Source of the DNA: Verrucomicrobiia bacterium
GTDB taxonomy: Bacteria > Verrucomicrobiota > Verrucomicrobiia > Verrucomicrobiales > DEV007
DNA: 64,000 nucleotides
Direction: 5' to 3'
Assembly (NCBI GenBank): GCA_030425385.1
Contig: JAUIAH010000001.1
Span: forward strand, 558,001-622,000
The translations under genes were made by a program, and so were the position numbers. This document shows, piece by piece, positions 19,518-29,335 of the stretch. Within the stretch, counting starts at the first letter, position 1, and every line of letters starts with the position of its first letter. The notes under the pieces are model-generated. The model saw nothing but the letters and a program-made list of their open reading frames with translations, made no database searches and had not been told where the DNA came from.

Positions 19518-22500
19518 ATGAAAGACCTTTTACCCATTCTCATTGGCTGGAGTCTGATCGGGCAGACGTTGGCAGGACTCGCGGATTACGACGCGGCCAT
19601 CGCTGCCGATGACGTCGCCTTGCCCGGTGGCTCGCTCGTGAAACTCACAACACCGGTGATCCTGGGCGGCACGCGCGGAGTGCCCTTTGACTTCGGCGAT
19701 ACCTTCAAAGACAAGACGATCGAATTCATCATCTCTGGCCTCCAAGATCCCACGGGATCTGTCTTGGCGGTGGGTGCGAACGGCACCTTCGAGCTGCGCT
19801 TCGATCAATGGAAGGATACGGGTCGCTTGGGATTCACTCATCTAGGAAATAAGGATTATGTGAGCACGATCCCCACGCCTGCGGCTCCCACGCACGTGAC
19901 CTTCCGGTGGGATGAGATTTCCAACACGGCGGATGTGATGAATATGGAGATCTATATCAATGGTGAATTGAGGCAAACCATCCACGCACCTGGATTCAAG
20001 ATGCCTGGTGACAGCGGATTCCTGGGAGCGCGGAATGCGACGGGATCAGCAGCGATGACGGGGCGGATCGAGCGCCTCACGGCATATGTGGGGGCGTTAG
20101 ATCCGGCACTCATTCGGCGTCATGCTCACGCCTTTCTGAGTCAGCCCTATCAAACCACGCACGATCCGGTGGCAATCATCTACGATGCGGCCGATGGCGA
20201 TCCCGATCCCGCAAGCCAAGGTTGGGATCCTGACGAAATCACCATGCCGGGCGAAGACACCAACGGCGACGGCGTGCTCGACGGAAACGCAAATGTGGGT
20301 CCAGTCGAGGGACCTGCGTGGCAGGTTTATGATCGGCGCAGTGAGACGGCCTTGGATGGCCCTTGGTATCGCCACGCCATCGCGCCGACGGAACTGACGG
20401 CCATGTTTGAGAATGGCTGGACGTTTGAAACCACCGTCCGGGCGGTGGGAGTCGATCGCACCACGTCGTCCTTCATTGGCTGGCAATTTCGGAAGTCACA
20501 GGATCCCGGCTATGGCATTGGCGCGCATGCCGCCCGCATGGGCTTCCACATCTATGAAGCTCCTAACAATGCCTTTGCGGTGAGTCCGACCTTTCGAGAT
20601 GCGGTCATCCTGGAGCCGAATTCCGCTGATGATCCGCATACGATTCGAGCGGTAGGCGTGCCGCGCAGCCCTGTGTTTGAATGGTTTGTGGATGATGTCA
20701 GTCAAGGCTTTCTGGATCTACGGGACTTCCCCTATGGCGACAATGAAACGATCCTCTTTGGATCAAACTCTTCTGCCAACATCGGAGATGGAGCCGATTG
20801 GTTCGAGATCTCTCTTTCCTCTGAGGCCACTATTGATATTCCACCACACATTGATGCCATCGCCAGGGAGAGCGAATTGCATGGAGAATCCATCGTGGGC
20901 AATGGTGTGAATACGGCGACGGGATCACTTCAGCAGGCTTTCAACTTGCTCTCCGTGCAGGGTGTTCGGGCAGTGGACTTTCCCATCACGTATGACTCCC
21001 AGCTCACCGCGCGCCCTGGAGCGATGGGTTACGGGTGGAGCCATGTCTTCGAGGCTCGGTTGCAGTGTTATGCCGACGAACGTGTCGTGATCCATTGGGA
21101 TGCAAATCGTCTTTCCGAGTTCACCTATGTGGAGACGATTGCGCGGCAACGCTATTTCAAAGGCGCTGATGAAGATGTCCAATACGCTGAGCTGGTGGAG
21201 AACGCGATTGGGTCGCCATTGACCTTTCCCTGGGGCACCTGGAGACTGACATTGCTCGATGGCACGGTGTTCGGCTTTGATCCAAGTGATGGCCGATTGA
21301 TCTACGTTGCGAATAGCGCCCGACAAGGATTCGACTTAGAGTATGATGATACCGGTCGCTTGGTACGCGTGCAGGAGAAATTCACCGATGCTTATCTAGA
21401 TCTCGGCTACAATGATCGGGGATTGCTCTCCACGGTCAGTGATCCCATGGAGCGTCAAGTGTTGTTAGACTACGATGAGGCGTGGCGCCTTGAGGCTATT
21501 CCCTCCCCGGTGATGGACGATGAGGCGCCCGAGAGGGAGACGCGCTTCACCTACAACGGGTATCGCATCACGAGGGCAGACGATCTTCTTGGGGATCCTT
21601 TGTTCTCCTGTACATACGATGCCCAGGGGCGCGTGCATTCTCAAGATGATGGTCGTGAGGATACGGGAGCAACGGGGTTCACCTATTTCGATATCGCCAC
21701 GAATGACAATAAGCTGACATTTATCCAAGATGCGATGGGCCAAGTCTATCAGTTCATACATGATCCCAAATTTCGCCTCATCGAAGTGCTCGATCCAAGG
21801 GGCACGGTGGCTACCTACACCTACGACGAGATGGGAAATCGTTTGACGGCGACGAATGCGCGCGGCTTCACGACGCGCTTTGAGTATCACGCCAACGGGA
21901 GCCTTCGCCTGATGGAAGATCCGGCGGGAAATCAAACCACCTTTGATTACGACATCGGCTCCGGGGTGAACTTTGTTTCGAAGATCACCGATGCGCTCGA
22001 TCGGAGCACCCATCTCCAATACATCGATAAACGGATGATCGCTGTGACGGATCACTTGGGGCATCAGGATCGCAAGAGTTATTCGCCTGACACCGGGCAA
22101 CTGCTAGGCGTGGCCTTGGCAGACAGTGCGGATGTGAACTTTGATCTCAGACGAGGGCGCATTGTGGGCTCCACACATCCCGGAGATACTGCGGGGACGG
22201 CTGCGAAGAAATCAGCGGACTACGATGAGGCGGGCAGACAGATCCAGCGTTGGAGCCGGAGTGGCTATAAGACGGAGTATGCCTACAATTCTTCGAGTGA
22301 TCTCATATCCGAAACGGATCCTGACGGATTCACAAAGACGATTGCTTATGATCACCGGGGGCGGCGCACCGAAGTGACGGATAAGCGGGGGAATACGACC
22401 ACATACGCCTACGATGGCAATGACAATCTGATCGCCGTCACGGATGCACTAGGTGGCGTGACCGCCTACGAATACGATGCTCTTGATCGCCGTGTGTCGA

Positions 22501-25031
22501 TGACCAACACGCTCGGACAGACGACCCAGTATCGTTATGATGCCGTGGGGCAACGGATTGCCGTGATCGATTCGCTAAGGCGGATGACACGGACGGAATA
22601 TGATCGGAATGGCAATGTGAAAGCGCAATTTAATCGTCAAGGGGTCCGTGTGGTGGCCTTCACCTATGATGAACGCGATCTCATGACCCATGCGGTCGAC
22701 GCCTATGGACAGGAAATGACGGTGACTTACGATGCCGCGGGGCGGCGGGCGACGGCGACCGATACGAAAGGGCGTATTACGACCTATCATTATGACGCTT
22801 TGGATCGGCCAACCGGGGTCACGGACCCGCTGGGCCGGCGTTCCATGGTCACCTATGAAAGTGACGATGTGGTGGACACGATCACCGCTCCTGGCACCAG
22901 TGCCATCAACTTCGACTACACTCGGGCCAACCGTCTCCGGACATTCTATCTGGCTAATGGGGACGAGGTTCGTTATCGCTATGATCCCGACGATCGCCTT
23001 TCCTACTTTGACACCGGCGAGCGGTTTCAAGAGTTCGATTATGATGCCCTCGGGCGCCTTCTTCACGATGATATCCCTTTCTCCGCAGGGACGCCTCAGG
23101 ACTTTGATCGGCGTTATCGTTATGATGCCAATGGCAATCTTACCCATGTCGAATCGAAACCGGTGGATTGGGATGATGGCTACATGCCTAGAAACACCCG
23201 CACCTATGATGCGCTCAATCGATTGACCAGTTACACCGATGAGAATGGAAATACACTCACCTATGGGTATGACCCCCTGGGAAATCTCACGTCGTTAGGG
23301 TATCCAGATGGGTGGACGGTTCATTACGCATACGACGAGGCCAATCGCCTCACGACTGTCACCGATGGCGATGGCCGTCTCACGCGCTACACTTATGATC
23401 GTCGCGACCTCATCACGCGGATTGACCTGCCCAATGGCTCAAGTCGTCAGATGAGTTATGATAGCGGAAATCGCATCTTGCATCGGGAGGATCTTGACGC
23501 CTCGGGACATCTGATTGTTTCCTATCATTACAGTTATGATTCTGAAGGTCAGCTCCTGGCGGAATCGGTCACTCCAGAGCCGCCCTCCGCATTGCCAGAG
23601 GCGCACCGCATGCGCTACAATAGTCAGAATCAACTCATTGAGCTCGATGGAGAGACCATCGTTTACGATCGGGAAGGAAGTATTCGTAATGGCCCCGCCA
23701 AGTATGGGTTGGGCTTGCTGAGATACAATTCGCGGGGTCGCCTCAAACAAACCGACAGTCTTGGTTACGACTATGATGAGGAAGATCGCCTCATCGGTTG
23801 GGGTGCGACTTCGTTTGTGCTCAGTCCACACGGAGCCATGAGTCAGGTGCTCACCATGACTGAGGGCGATGGATCCCTCACACGATTCGTCTATGGCGTG
23901 GGACTCATTTATGAAGAGAAGGCAGGTGAAACCCTAACTCATCACTTTGATCATCGCGGTAGTAGCGTGGCCTTTAGTGATGGATCAGGCGTCACCGTAG
24001 GGCGCGTTGGCTACAGTCCTTATGGCAAGATGACCTCTACGGAAGGAGCGCGATCAAGTCTCTTTCTCTACAACGCGCTTTATGGCGTGCTCACCTCTCC
24101 AGACGGCCTCAATTACATGCGGTTCCGTTGGTACTGGCCGGAAGTGGGGCGGTTCCTCACGGCGGACGCGCACTTTGGGAGTGCGCTTCACATTGCCACC
24201 ATGAATCGCTATGGCTTTGCTGGAGGAAATCCCATTGCGCACATTGATCCTCAGGGAGAGTTCATCAATTTCGTGGCGGGAGCCATCGGTGCGGGAATCG
24301 GTGCCGTCATTGGCGCGGGATCTGAACTGATAGGCTCGGCTATCAAAGGCGAAGCGGTCGACTGGGGATCCGTTGGTGCCGCCGCGCTCGGCGGGGCGGT
24401 GGCGGGGGCCATCACAGGCGCTACCGCCGGACTGGGAACCATCGCGGGAGGACTCGTCGCGACTGGAGCGGGAGGTTTGGGGGGGCTCACTCAGAATCTC
24501 GTGAATGCGGGGATCAAAGGGGAAGCTGTTGGACTCACCTCCCTCTTGGAAGACGTGGCCTGGGGCGCGGGTGGAGGCGCGCTGGGCTTTGGCCTGGCCA
24601 AAGGAGGCGGGAAACTGCTAGGGAAATCTGGAAAAGCCTCTAGCACAGCGATTAAGCGTCAGGGCGTGCGCAGTTTTGATGATCTGATTCGAGCCGAGAA
24701 TGCGGTTCGCAAGATCGCGGAGACGACTGCCAAACGCGCGGCTCGGCTCGAGGCAGTGGTGGATGCCGTCACCGATCTTGGAGTGAGCGTTTCGCTCAAT
24801 GTCGTCCGACCGATTGCTGAAGACTTTCTTGGAGGAACAGCCCGCGCTGGGGGTAGTGGCGTGAATCCCCATGGAACGATCGCCATCTTTCGACAAGGGG
24901 CCTCCAATGTGAATAGGAATCGAAACGGCGCCTATGGCGAGCACCGGCACTATGAGCTTTTCACAAGGGCACTCACCCTCGCGGGGCGCCCCGTTCCAAA
25001 CAATCCAAGTAATATCCTTACTGGCTTCTAA
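19518..25031 (+). CDS. Secreted RHS/YD-repeat protein with N-terminal LamG-like domain and variable C-terminal tip
   Basis: The 1837-aa protein has a signal peptide (ending near LAG, residue 20), a LamG/ConA-like fold at about 40-200, a second beta domain to about 450, then a DUF6531-like entry (NTATGSLQQAFNLLS). A long YD-repeat shell follows, with motifs such as YDANGNL and YDALGRL from about 600 to 1500. The RHS core RFRWYWPEVGRFLTAD...NRYGFAGGNPIAHIDPQGE closes at about residue 1578. The remaining 260 residues form the tip: a Gly/Ala-rich helical stretch of GxxxG type, then a basic helix and an end rich in Asn/His (NGAYGEHRHYELFTRALTLAG). RHS shells encapsulate and deliver such tips. This one resembles no toxin that I know. 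Confidence 0.92.
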   Translation: MKDLLPILIGWSLIGQTLAGLADYDAAIAADDVALPGGSLVKLTTPVILGGTRGVPFDFGDTFKDKTIEFIISGLQDPTGSVLAVGANGTFELRFDQWKDTGRLGFTHLGNKDYVSTIPTPAAPTHVTFRWDEISNTADVMNMEIYINGELRQTIHAPGFKMPGDSGFLGARNATGSAAMTGRIERLTAYVGALDPALIRRHAHAFLSQPYQTTHDPVAIIYDAADGDPDPASQGWDPDEITMPGEDTNGDGVLDGNANVGPVEGPAWQVYDRRSETALDGPWYRHAIAPTELTAMFENGWTFETTVRAVGVDRTTSSFIGWQFRKSQDPGYGIGAHAARMGFHIYEAPNNAFAVSPTFRDAVILEPNSADDPHTIRAVGVPRSPVFEWFVDDVSQGFLDLRDFPYGDNETILFGSNSSANIGDGADWFEISLSSEATIDIPPHIDAIARESELHGESIVGNGVNTATGSLQQAFNLLSVQGVRAVDFPITYDSQLTARPGAMGYGWSHVFEARLQCYADERVVIHWDANRLSEFTYVETIARQRYFKGADEDVQYAELVENAIGSPLTFPWGTWRLTLLDGTVFGFDPSDGRLIYVANSARQGFDLEYDDTGRLVRVQEKFTDAYLDLGYNDRGLLSTVSDPMERQVLLDYDEAWRLEAIPSPVMDDEAPERETRFTYNGYRITRADDLLGDPLFSCTYDAQGRVHSQDDGREDTGATGFTYFDIATNDNKLTFIQDAMGQVYQFIHDPKFRLIEVLDPRGTVATYTYDEMGNRLTATNARGFTTRFEYHANGSLRLMEDPAGNQTTFDYDIGSGVNFVSKITDALDRSTHLQYIDKRMIAVTDHLGHQDRKSYSPDTGQLLGVALADSADVNFDLRRGRIVGSTHPGDTAGTAAKKSADYDEAGRQIQRWSRSGYKTEYAYNSSSDLISETDPDGFTKTIAYDHRGRRTEVTDKRGNTTTYAYDGNDNLIAVTDALGGVTAYEYDALDRRVSMTNTLGQTTQYRYDAVGQRIAVIDSLRRMTRTEYDRNGNVKAQFNRQGVRVVAFTYDERDLMTHAVDAYGQEMTVTYDAAGRRATATDTKGRITTYHYDALDRPTGVTDPLGRRSMVTYESDDVVDTITAPGTSAINFDYTRANRLRTFYLANGDEVRYRYDPDDRLSYFDTGERFQEFDYDALGRLLHDDIPFSAGTPQDFDRRYRYDANGNLTHVESKPVDWDDGYMPRNTRTYDALNRLTSYTDENGNTLTYGYDPLGNLTSLGYPDGWTVHYAYDEANRLTTVTDGDGRLTRYTYDRRDLITRIDLPNGSSRQMSYDSGNRILHREDLDASGHLIVSYHYSYDSEGQLLAESVTPEPPSALPEAHRMRYNSQNQLIELDGETIVYDREGSIRNGPAKYGLGLLRYNSRGRLKQTDSLGYDYDEEDRLIGWGATSFVLSPHGAMSQVLTMTEGDGSLTRFVYGVGLIYEEKAGETLTHHFDHRGSSVAFSDGSGVTVGRVGYSPYGKMTSTEGARSSLFLYNALYGVLTSPDGLNYMRFRWYWPEVGRFLTADAHFGSALHIATMNRYGFAGGNPIAHIDPQGEFINFVAGAIGAGIGAVIGAGSELIGSAIKGEAVDWGSVGAAALGGAVAGAITGATAGLGTIAGGLVATGAGGLGGLTQNLVNAGIKGEAVGLTSLLEDVAWGAGGGALGFGLAKGGGKLLGKSGKASSTAIKRQGVRSFDDLIRAENAVRKIAETTAKRAARLEAVVDAVTDLGVSVSLNVVRPIAEDFLGGTARAGGSGVNPHGTIAIFRQGASNVNRNRNGAYGEHRHYELFTRALTLAGRPVPNNPSNILTGF

Positions 25032-25033
25032 AC

Positions 25034-25756
25034 ATGAAACTCGCACATCATCTTTGCATCGCGCTCCATTTAGTCCTTCTGGGGACGCTTACGGCTCACA
25101 CGCATTTCTACGATGAGGCCGACCGGCTTATCCTGTCCGTGCACCCAAATGGGGAAGCCGTGCGCTATCACTACGACGATTCGGATAATATCACCGAAAT
25201 TGCCCCGGTCACGGCCCCGAAAGCCCCGAGCCAGCTCCGCGTGACGCGTGTTGATCTTACCCGTGCGCGGCTTCATTGGACGGACAACGCTCTCAATGAA
25301 ACCGGATTCCGCATCCTGCGACGATTGGCGGGCGATTACGAATGGGGAGACGTGATTGATTTGAATCCTAACGAAACGACCTATACGGATGTGGGGCTCG
25401 ATCCCAAGGAGAACTATATCTACCGAATCGTCGCGCTTTCGGAGCTGGCCGAGATCTCGTCTGCATATTCAAATAGCGTCACCGCTGCCGGATTGGGGAG
25501 CGCCGCTTTTGAGATGAGCGAGCCGATCATCGACAGCAGCCGGCTGGCGTTCACGATCGAAACGGAAACGGAGGCACTCTACATCGTGCAAACGAGCGTC
25601 TCTTTAAAAGAGGCGGAGTGGGAACCTGTTCCATTCGCCACGATGCCGAATGCGCCCGTTGCCCACACCTCGCTCGTCGGGAACGGTGGCCGGATAGCCA
25701 TCTACGTGGACGCCTCCGATGAAGAACGCCGCTTCTACCGGGTGACGAAGCAGTGA
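25034..25756 (+). CDS. Secreted protein with a single YD-repeat unit and Fn3 domain
   Basis: The 240-aa protein starts two nucleotides after the RHS stop, so it is almost certainly co-translated. MKLAHHLCIALHLVLLGTLTAHT is a signal peptide; next comes one RHS-type unit (FYDEADRLILSVHPNGEAVRYHYDDSDNITEI). After it follows a fibronectin type III domain (APSQLRVTRVDLTRARLHWTD... to about residue 155) and a tail with the pattern YIVQTSVSLKEAEWEPV...RRFYRV, common at the end of verrucomicrobial secreted proteins. Position suggests an immunity or tether gene for the RHS tip, but immunity proteins rarely carry YD units. A displaced RHS fragment given its own signal peptide is another reading. Confidence 0.85.
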   Translation: MKLAHHLCIALHLVLLGTLTAHTHFYDEADRLILSVHPNGEAVRYHYDDSDNITEIAPVTAPKAPSQLRVTRVDLTRARLHWTDNALNETGFRILRRLAGDYEWGDVIDLNPNETTYTDVGLDPKENYIYRIVALSELAEISSAYSNSVTAAGLGSAAFEMSEPIIDSSRLAFTIETETEALYIVQTSVSLKEAEWEPVPFATMPNAPVAHTSLVGNGGRIAIYVDASDEERRFYRVTKQ

Positions 25757-25804
25757 GACCAGGTTGCGAAGGCCGCTGGTCTTGGTGTAGGATGGCGCTC
25801 ACTC

Positions 25805-26545
25805 ATGAGCGACGCCCCCGGTGCTTTTCCCCCAACGCGTTGGACGCTTGTGGCCACCGCTGGCCAAGACACGCATACGCACGCAGATGCCGCTGCCGCG
25901 CTGGAGAAGCTTTGTCAGGACTATTGGTATCCCCTTTATTCGTATGTGAGGCGCCGGGGTTATCAGCCCAGTGATGCGGAAGATCTGACTCAAGGGTTCT
26001 TCCAACGCTTGCTTCAACGACGGGATTTCGCGGTTGCCGATGCCGAACGCGGCCGCTTCCGATCGTATCTGCTTAAAGCGCTCAAGAACTTCCTCGCCGA
26101 CGAGTGGGATAAGACTCAGGCCAAGAAACGAGGTGGGGGACGCACCATCGTGTCCTTTGATCAATTGGAGGCGGAGGAGCGCTTTCAGGCTGAGCCACGT
26201 GAAGAAGCGACGCCGGAGAAGTGTTTCGAGCAGACGTGGGCCCAAACAATCCTCTCGCAAATTCTTGAGCAATTGTCAGACGAACAAGAACGTGCGGGCA
26301 AGGGGGACGTGTTTCGAGAACTCAGCCGCTTTGTCGCCTGGTCGTCAGCGGTGGATTCTAACTATGCCTCCGCGGCCAAGACACTTGGCGTGACGGAGAA
26401 TGCCGCCCGTGTCCAGGTGTTTCGGTTGCGCAAACGGTATGCGGAGCTTTTGCGAGAAACCATCGCGCAGACCGTCCTTTCGCCGGATCAGGTTGTGCGC
26501 GAGATCGATGATCTGTTTCGCGCTCTGCGGGGTGACGCGGCTTAG
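25805..26545 (+). CDS. ECF-type RNA polymerase sigma factor
   Basis: The 246-aa protein has the opening FPPTRWTLVATAGQ and YWYPLYSYVRRRGYQPSDAEDLTQGFF in region 2, and an HTH near the end (YASAAKTLGVTENAARVQVFRLRKRY) for region 4. This signature belongs to the ECF group that in Planctomycetes and Verrucomicrobia is encoded beside Ser/Thr kinases. The kinase gene follows after 11 to 20 nt, depending on its start. No anti-sigma gene is adjacent. Control through phosphorylation by the kinase is the model known for related pairs and is inferred here. The gene starts 48 nt after the YD/Fn3 gene, on the same strand. Confidence 0.93.
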   Translation: MSDAPGAFPPTRWTLVATAGQDTHTHADAAAALEKLCQDYWYPLYSYVRRRGYQPSDAEDLTQGFFQRLLQRRDFAVADAERGRFRSYLLKALKNFLADEWDKTQAKKRGGGRTIVSFDQLEAEERFQAEPREEATPEKCFEQTWAQTILSQILEQLSDEQERAGKGDVFRELSRFVAWSSAVDSNYASAAKTLGVTENAARVQVFRLRKRYAELLRETIAQTVLSPDQVVREIDDLFRALRGDAA

Positions 26546-26565
26546 CCTAACCAAACGTGAAACGG

Positions 26566-29265
26566 ATGACAGAGCTCAAATCAGGTGCGCAAATTGGTCC
26601 TTACCAGATCATGGAACGTCTGGCCACGGGTGGCATGGGAGAAGTGTATCGTGCAGCGCAGACACACCCGGTCACCCGCCAGGTGGCGCTGAAGATTATC
26701 AAAGCGGGACTCGATACGGAGGTGGTGGTCGCGCGCTTCGAGGCCGAGCGCCAGGCCCTTGCTCTGATGCAACACTCAGGAATTGCGCAGGTCTTCGATG
26801 CGGGATCGACCGATCAAGGGCGGCCTTACTTTGTCATGGAGCTCATTGATGGAGAGCCCTTGACCGTTTACTGTCAGAAACACAGGCTTGATTTGGAAAT
26901 GCGTATCCGTCTGTTGATGGACGTTTGTCAGGCGGTGCATCATGCGCATCAGAAAGGGATCATCCATCGTGATCTCAAACCTTCGAATATTCTCGTCTCT
27001 GGTGATCCCACGGATCCACGGCCCAAGATCATCGATTTCGGCATCGCCAAGGCCACCACGGGGGAGAATCTGACGGATCGCACCCTGGTGACGCGTTTCA
27101 ATCAAGTGTTAGGCACGCCGGCCTACATGAGCCCGGAGCAGCTCGACATCACAGGCATGGATTTAGACACGCGGACAGATGTCTATGCGTTAGGAGCGAT
27201 TCTCTATGAACTGATCACGGGAAGCCCGCCGTTCGATGCCGAGAAACTGCAATCGGCGAGCCAAACGGAGTTGGAGAAGATTCTTTGGGAAGAGGAGCCC
27301 ATGCGTCCTAGCAAACGTCTGCAGCGTGATGATGTGCGGATACGAGGGGACCTTGATTGGATCGTGCTCAAGGCTTTGCACAAGGACCGTAATCAGCGTT
27401 ATGATTCTGCGAGTGCGTTGGCGGAAGATATCCAGCGCTTTCTGAAAGATGAGGCGGTGCTGGCAACGCCGCCGACCACTGCTTATCTGGTGCGCAAGTT
27501 TGTCAGGCGCCACCGAGTGGGCATTGCCTTTGCCACCACATCGGTGATCTTGCTCTTAGGAGGCGCGGCCGCCAGTCTGTGGCAGGCTGTTCATGCGGAG
27601 AATGCGAGGGCACGTGCGGAGGCCGAAGCGGCGTCGGCACAAGCGATGGTGGACTTTCTCACCAAAGATCTGCTGCGCATGGGCAATCCGCTGCATGAAG
27701 CTGATCGCCACCTGCCAATGAGTACGGTAATTCAACGAGCGCGAGAGAAGCTGGCGGGACGATTTGCCGAACAACCGGAGATCAAGGCGCGTCTGTTAGG
27801 AAATCTGGCCGATTGCTTGCGTGGGATCGGCGACTATGATGAAGCGCTTGCGATGCAAGAGGAGGCGCTAGCATTGTTCCGCATGACGGGCTCAGGCCTC
27901 AGCCCTGCTCAGATTCGCACGCAGTATAACATCGGGTTTCTCATGCATAAACTCAATCGGCATGAAGAGGCAGTGCTGGCGTTAGAGCCCCTGGTCAATC
28001 ATGTGCGCAACGAGCTTGGACCGGAGCATCCTCTCACCTTGGAGGGGCACAGTGCCTTGGGGCGTCTCTTCACCTATGTGGGGCGCTTTGACGAGTCCAT
28101 CGCCTTGCAGGAGTCCGCCTACGCCATCTATGAGAAGCTGGGGCAAGCAGACACGTCAAAAGCGCTGGAGTGTCTGGCGGGCATCGGATCTTGCTATGTG
28201 AACCAGGCGCGTCCGCGTGAGGCCGAGCCCTACTTTCGCAAGCACCTCGCGGCGATGCGAGCCAAGCACGACACGAACAGCCCATATGTCTTCACCTCCC
28301 TCCACAATGTCGGCGCGGCCTTGATGAATCAGGGTAAGGTTCGAGAGTCGATTCCGTTTTTAGAAGAAGCCTATCAGAATGCCAAGCATGTCCATGGCGA
28401 GCTCCATCCAGGTGTCCTCCGCAATCTGCACGAGCTTTCGGGGGCCTATTTCGAGGCGGGTCTGATGGATCAAGCGCTCGCGGCGGTGCGCGAAGCTTGG
28501 GAGAAACGGGCAGCGCGCTTCGGCAATGACCATGAACGGACTTTGGAAAGTCTGCACCGCCTTCTTGAAATGTCGATTCACAGCGGCCGAAAGGAGCCTG
28601 TGATTGTTCTAGCAGAAACATTGCTAGCGGCTTCCCATCATCGTCTGGGGGATAGCCATGGATTCACCAATGACGCTCTTCAAGTCTTGGCAGCGAATCC
28701 GGACACACGCCGCAAGGCTCTCGCGCTCCTCACCGGTGAGCGGCCTTGGCCCTCCAGTGGCACCACGATGCTCGTGCCTTCGTCCAGCGCCTGGAAGACC
28801 TATGATGGTGAAGCGCCGCCATCAGAAGGGTGGAAGGCTCTCGATCATGATGATCGCGACTGGAAAGTCGGCCCAGGGCCCATCGGCTACGGAGAGGCGG
28901 ATATCGGGCACGAGGTGTCCTTCGGTCCTGACAAAGACCGCAAACGTGCGACTGTCTACGCCCGCCATCGATTCCAGCATGAGGGAGAGGCGTTCAAGCG
29001 CCTCCGGTTACGGGTGCGTCGCGACGATGGCGTCGCGGTGTATCTCAATGGCCACGAAATCGTTCGCCATCATCTCCCTTCCGATGCAGGCCATGACACG
29101 TTTGCCACTGAGGAAGTGGGTAAGATTGAGGAGCAACTTTACTATGTGCAAGAGATCGATCCCGCGTTCCTGAAACAAGAGAATGTCCTTGCTGCGGAAA
29201 TCCACCAATGCAATGGCGGCAGTTCTGATCTGGTCTTCGATGCGGTGCTCGAAGGAGCGCACTGA
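26566..29265 (+). CDS. Membrane Ser/Thr protein kinase with TPRs and C-terminal galactose-binding-like domain
   Basis: The 899-aa protein starts at ATG (GTG at 26557 is an alternative). The Hanks-type kinase domain (about 10-295) has the G-loop [17 protein letters not shown], catalytic HRDLKPSN and DFGIAKA, and an APE-like SPEQL. One membrane helix lies near residue 325 ([19 protein letters not shown]). An extracytoplasmic alpha-helical region at about 360-690 holds TPR-type pairs ([15 protein letters not shown]). The last 165 residues (from [10 protein letters not shown]) form a beta domain with [13 protein letters not shown], a galactose-binding-like fold often found in verrucomicrobial exoproteins. 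It is an odd, complete sensor for the adjacent ECF sigma factor. Confidence 0.92.
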   Translation: MTELKSGAQIGPYQIMERLATGGMGEVYRAAQTHPVTRQVALKIIKAGLDTEVVVARFEAERQALALMQHSGIAQVFDAGSTDQGRPYFVMELIDGEPLTVYCQKHRLDLEMRIRLLMDVCQAVHHAHQKGIIHRDLKPSNILVSGDPTDPRPKIIDFGIAKATTGENLTDRTLVTRFNQVLGTPAYMSPEQLDITGMDLDTRTDVYALGAILYELITGSPPFDAEKLQSASQTELEKILWEEEPMRPSKRLQRDDVRIRGDLDWIVLKALHKDRNQRYDSASALAEDIQRFLKDEAVLATPPTTAYLVRKFVRRHRVGIAFATTSVILLLGGAAASLWQAVHAENARARAEAEAASAQAMVDFLTKDLLRMGNPLHEADRHLPMSTVIQRAREKLAGRFAEQPEIKARLLGNLADCLRGIGDYDEALAMQEEALALFRMTGSGLSPAQIRTQYNIGFLMHKLNRHEEAVLALEPLVNHVRNELGPEHPLTLEGHSALGRLFTYVGRFDESIALQESAYAIYEKLGQADTSKALECLAGIGSCYVNQARPREAEPYFRKHLAAMRAKHDTNSPYVFTSLHNVGAALMNQGKVRESIPFLEEAYQNAKHVHGELHPGVLRNLHELSGAYFEAGLMDQALAAVREAWEKRAARFGNDHERTLESLHRLLEMSIHSGRKEPVIVLAETLLAASHHRLGDSHGFTNDALQVLAANPDTRRKALALLTGERPWPSSGTTMLVPSSSAWKTYDGEAPPSEGWKALDHDDRDWKVGPGPIGYGEADIGHEVSFGPDKDRKRATVYARHRFQHEGEAFKRLRLRVRRDDGVAVYLNGHEIVRHHLPSDAGHDTFATEEVGKIEEQLYYVQEIDPAFLKQENVLAAEIHQCNGGSSDLVFDAVLEGAH

Positions 29266-29335
29266 AGTGATCGCGCCGCCAGCGATCAAAGAACCCTCTG
29301 GACATCGGTGAGGGTGGGCCTTAGAACCCGCCTAG

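Noticed and set aside
28760-29265. The C-terminal sugar-binding-type region as a separate gene.
   Set aside because: The kinase frame runs through without a stop or internal start signal.
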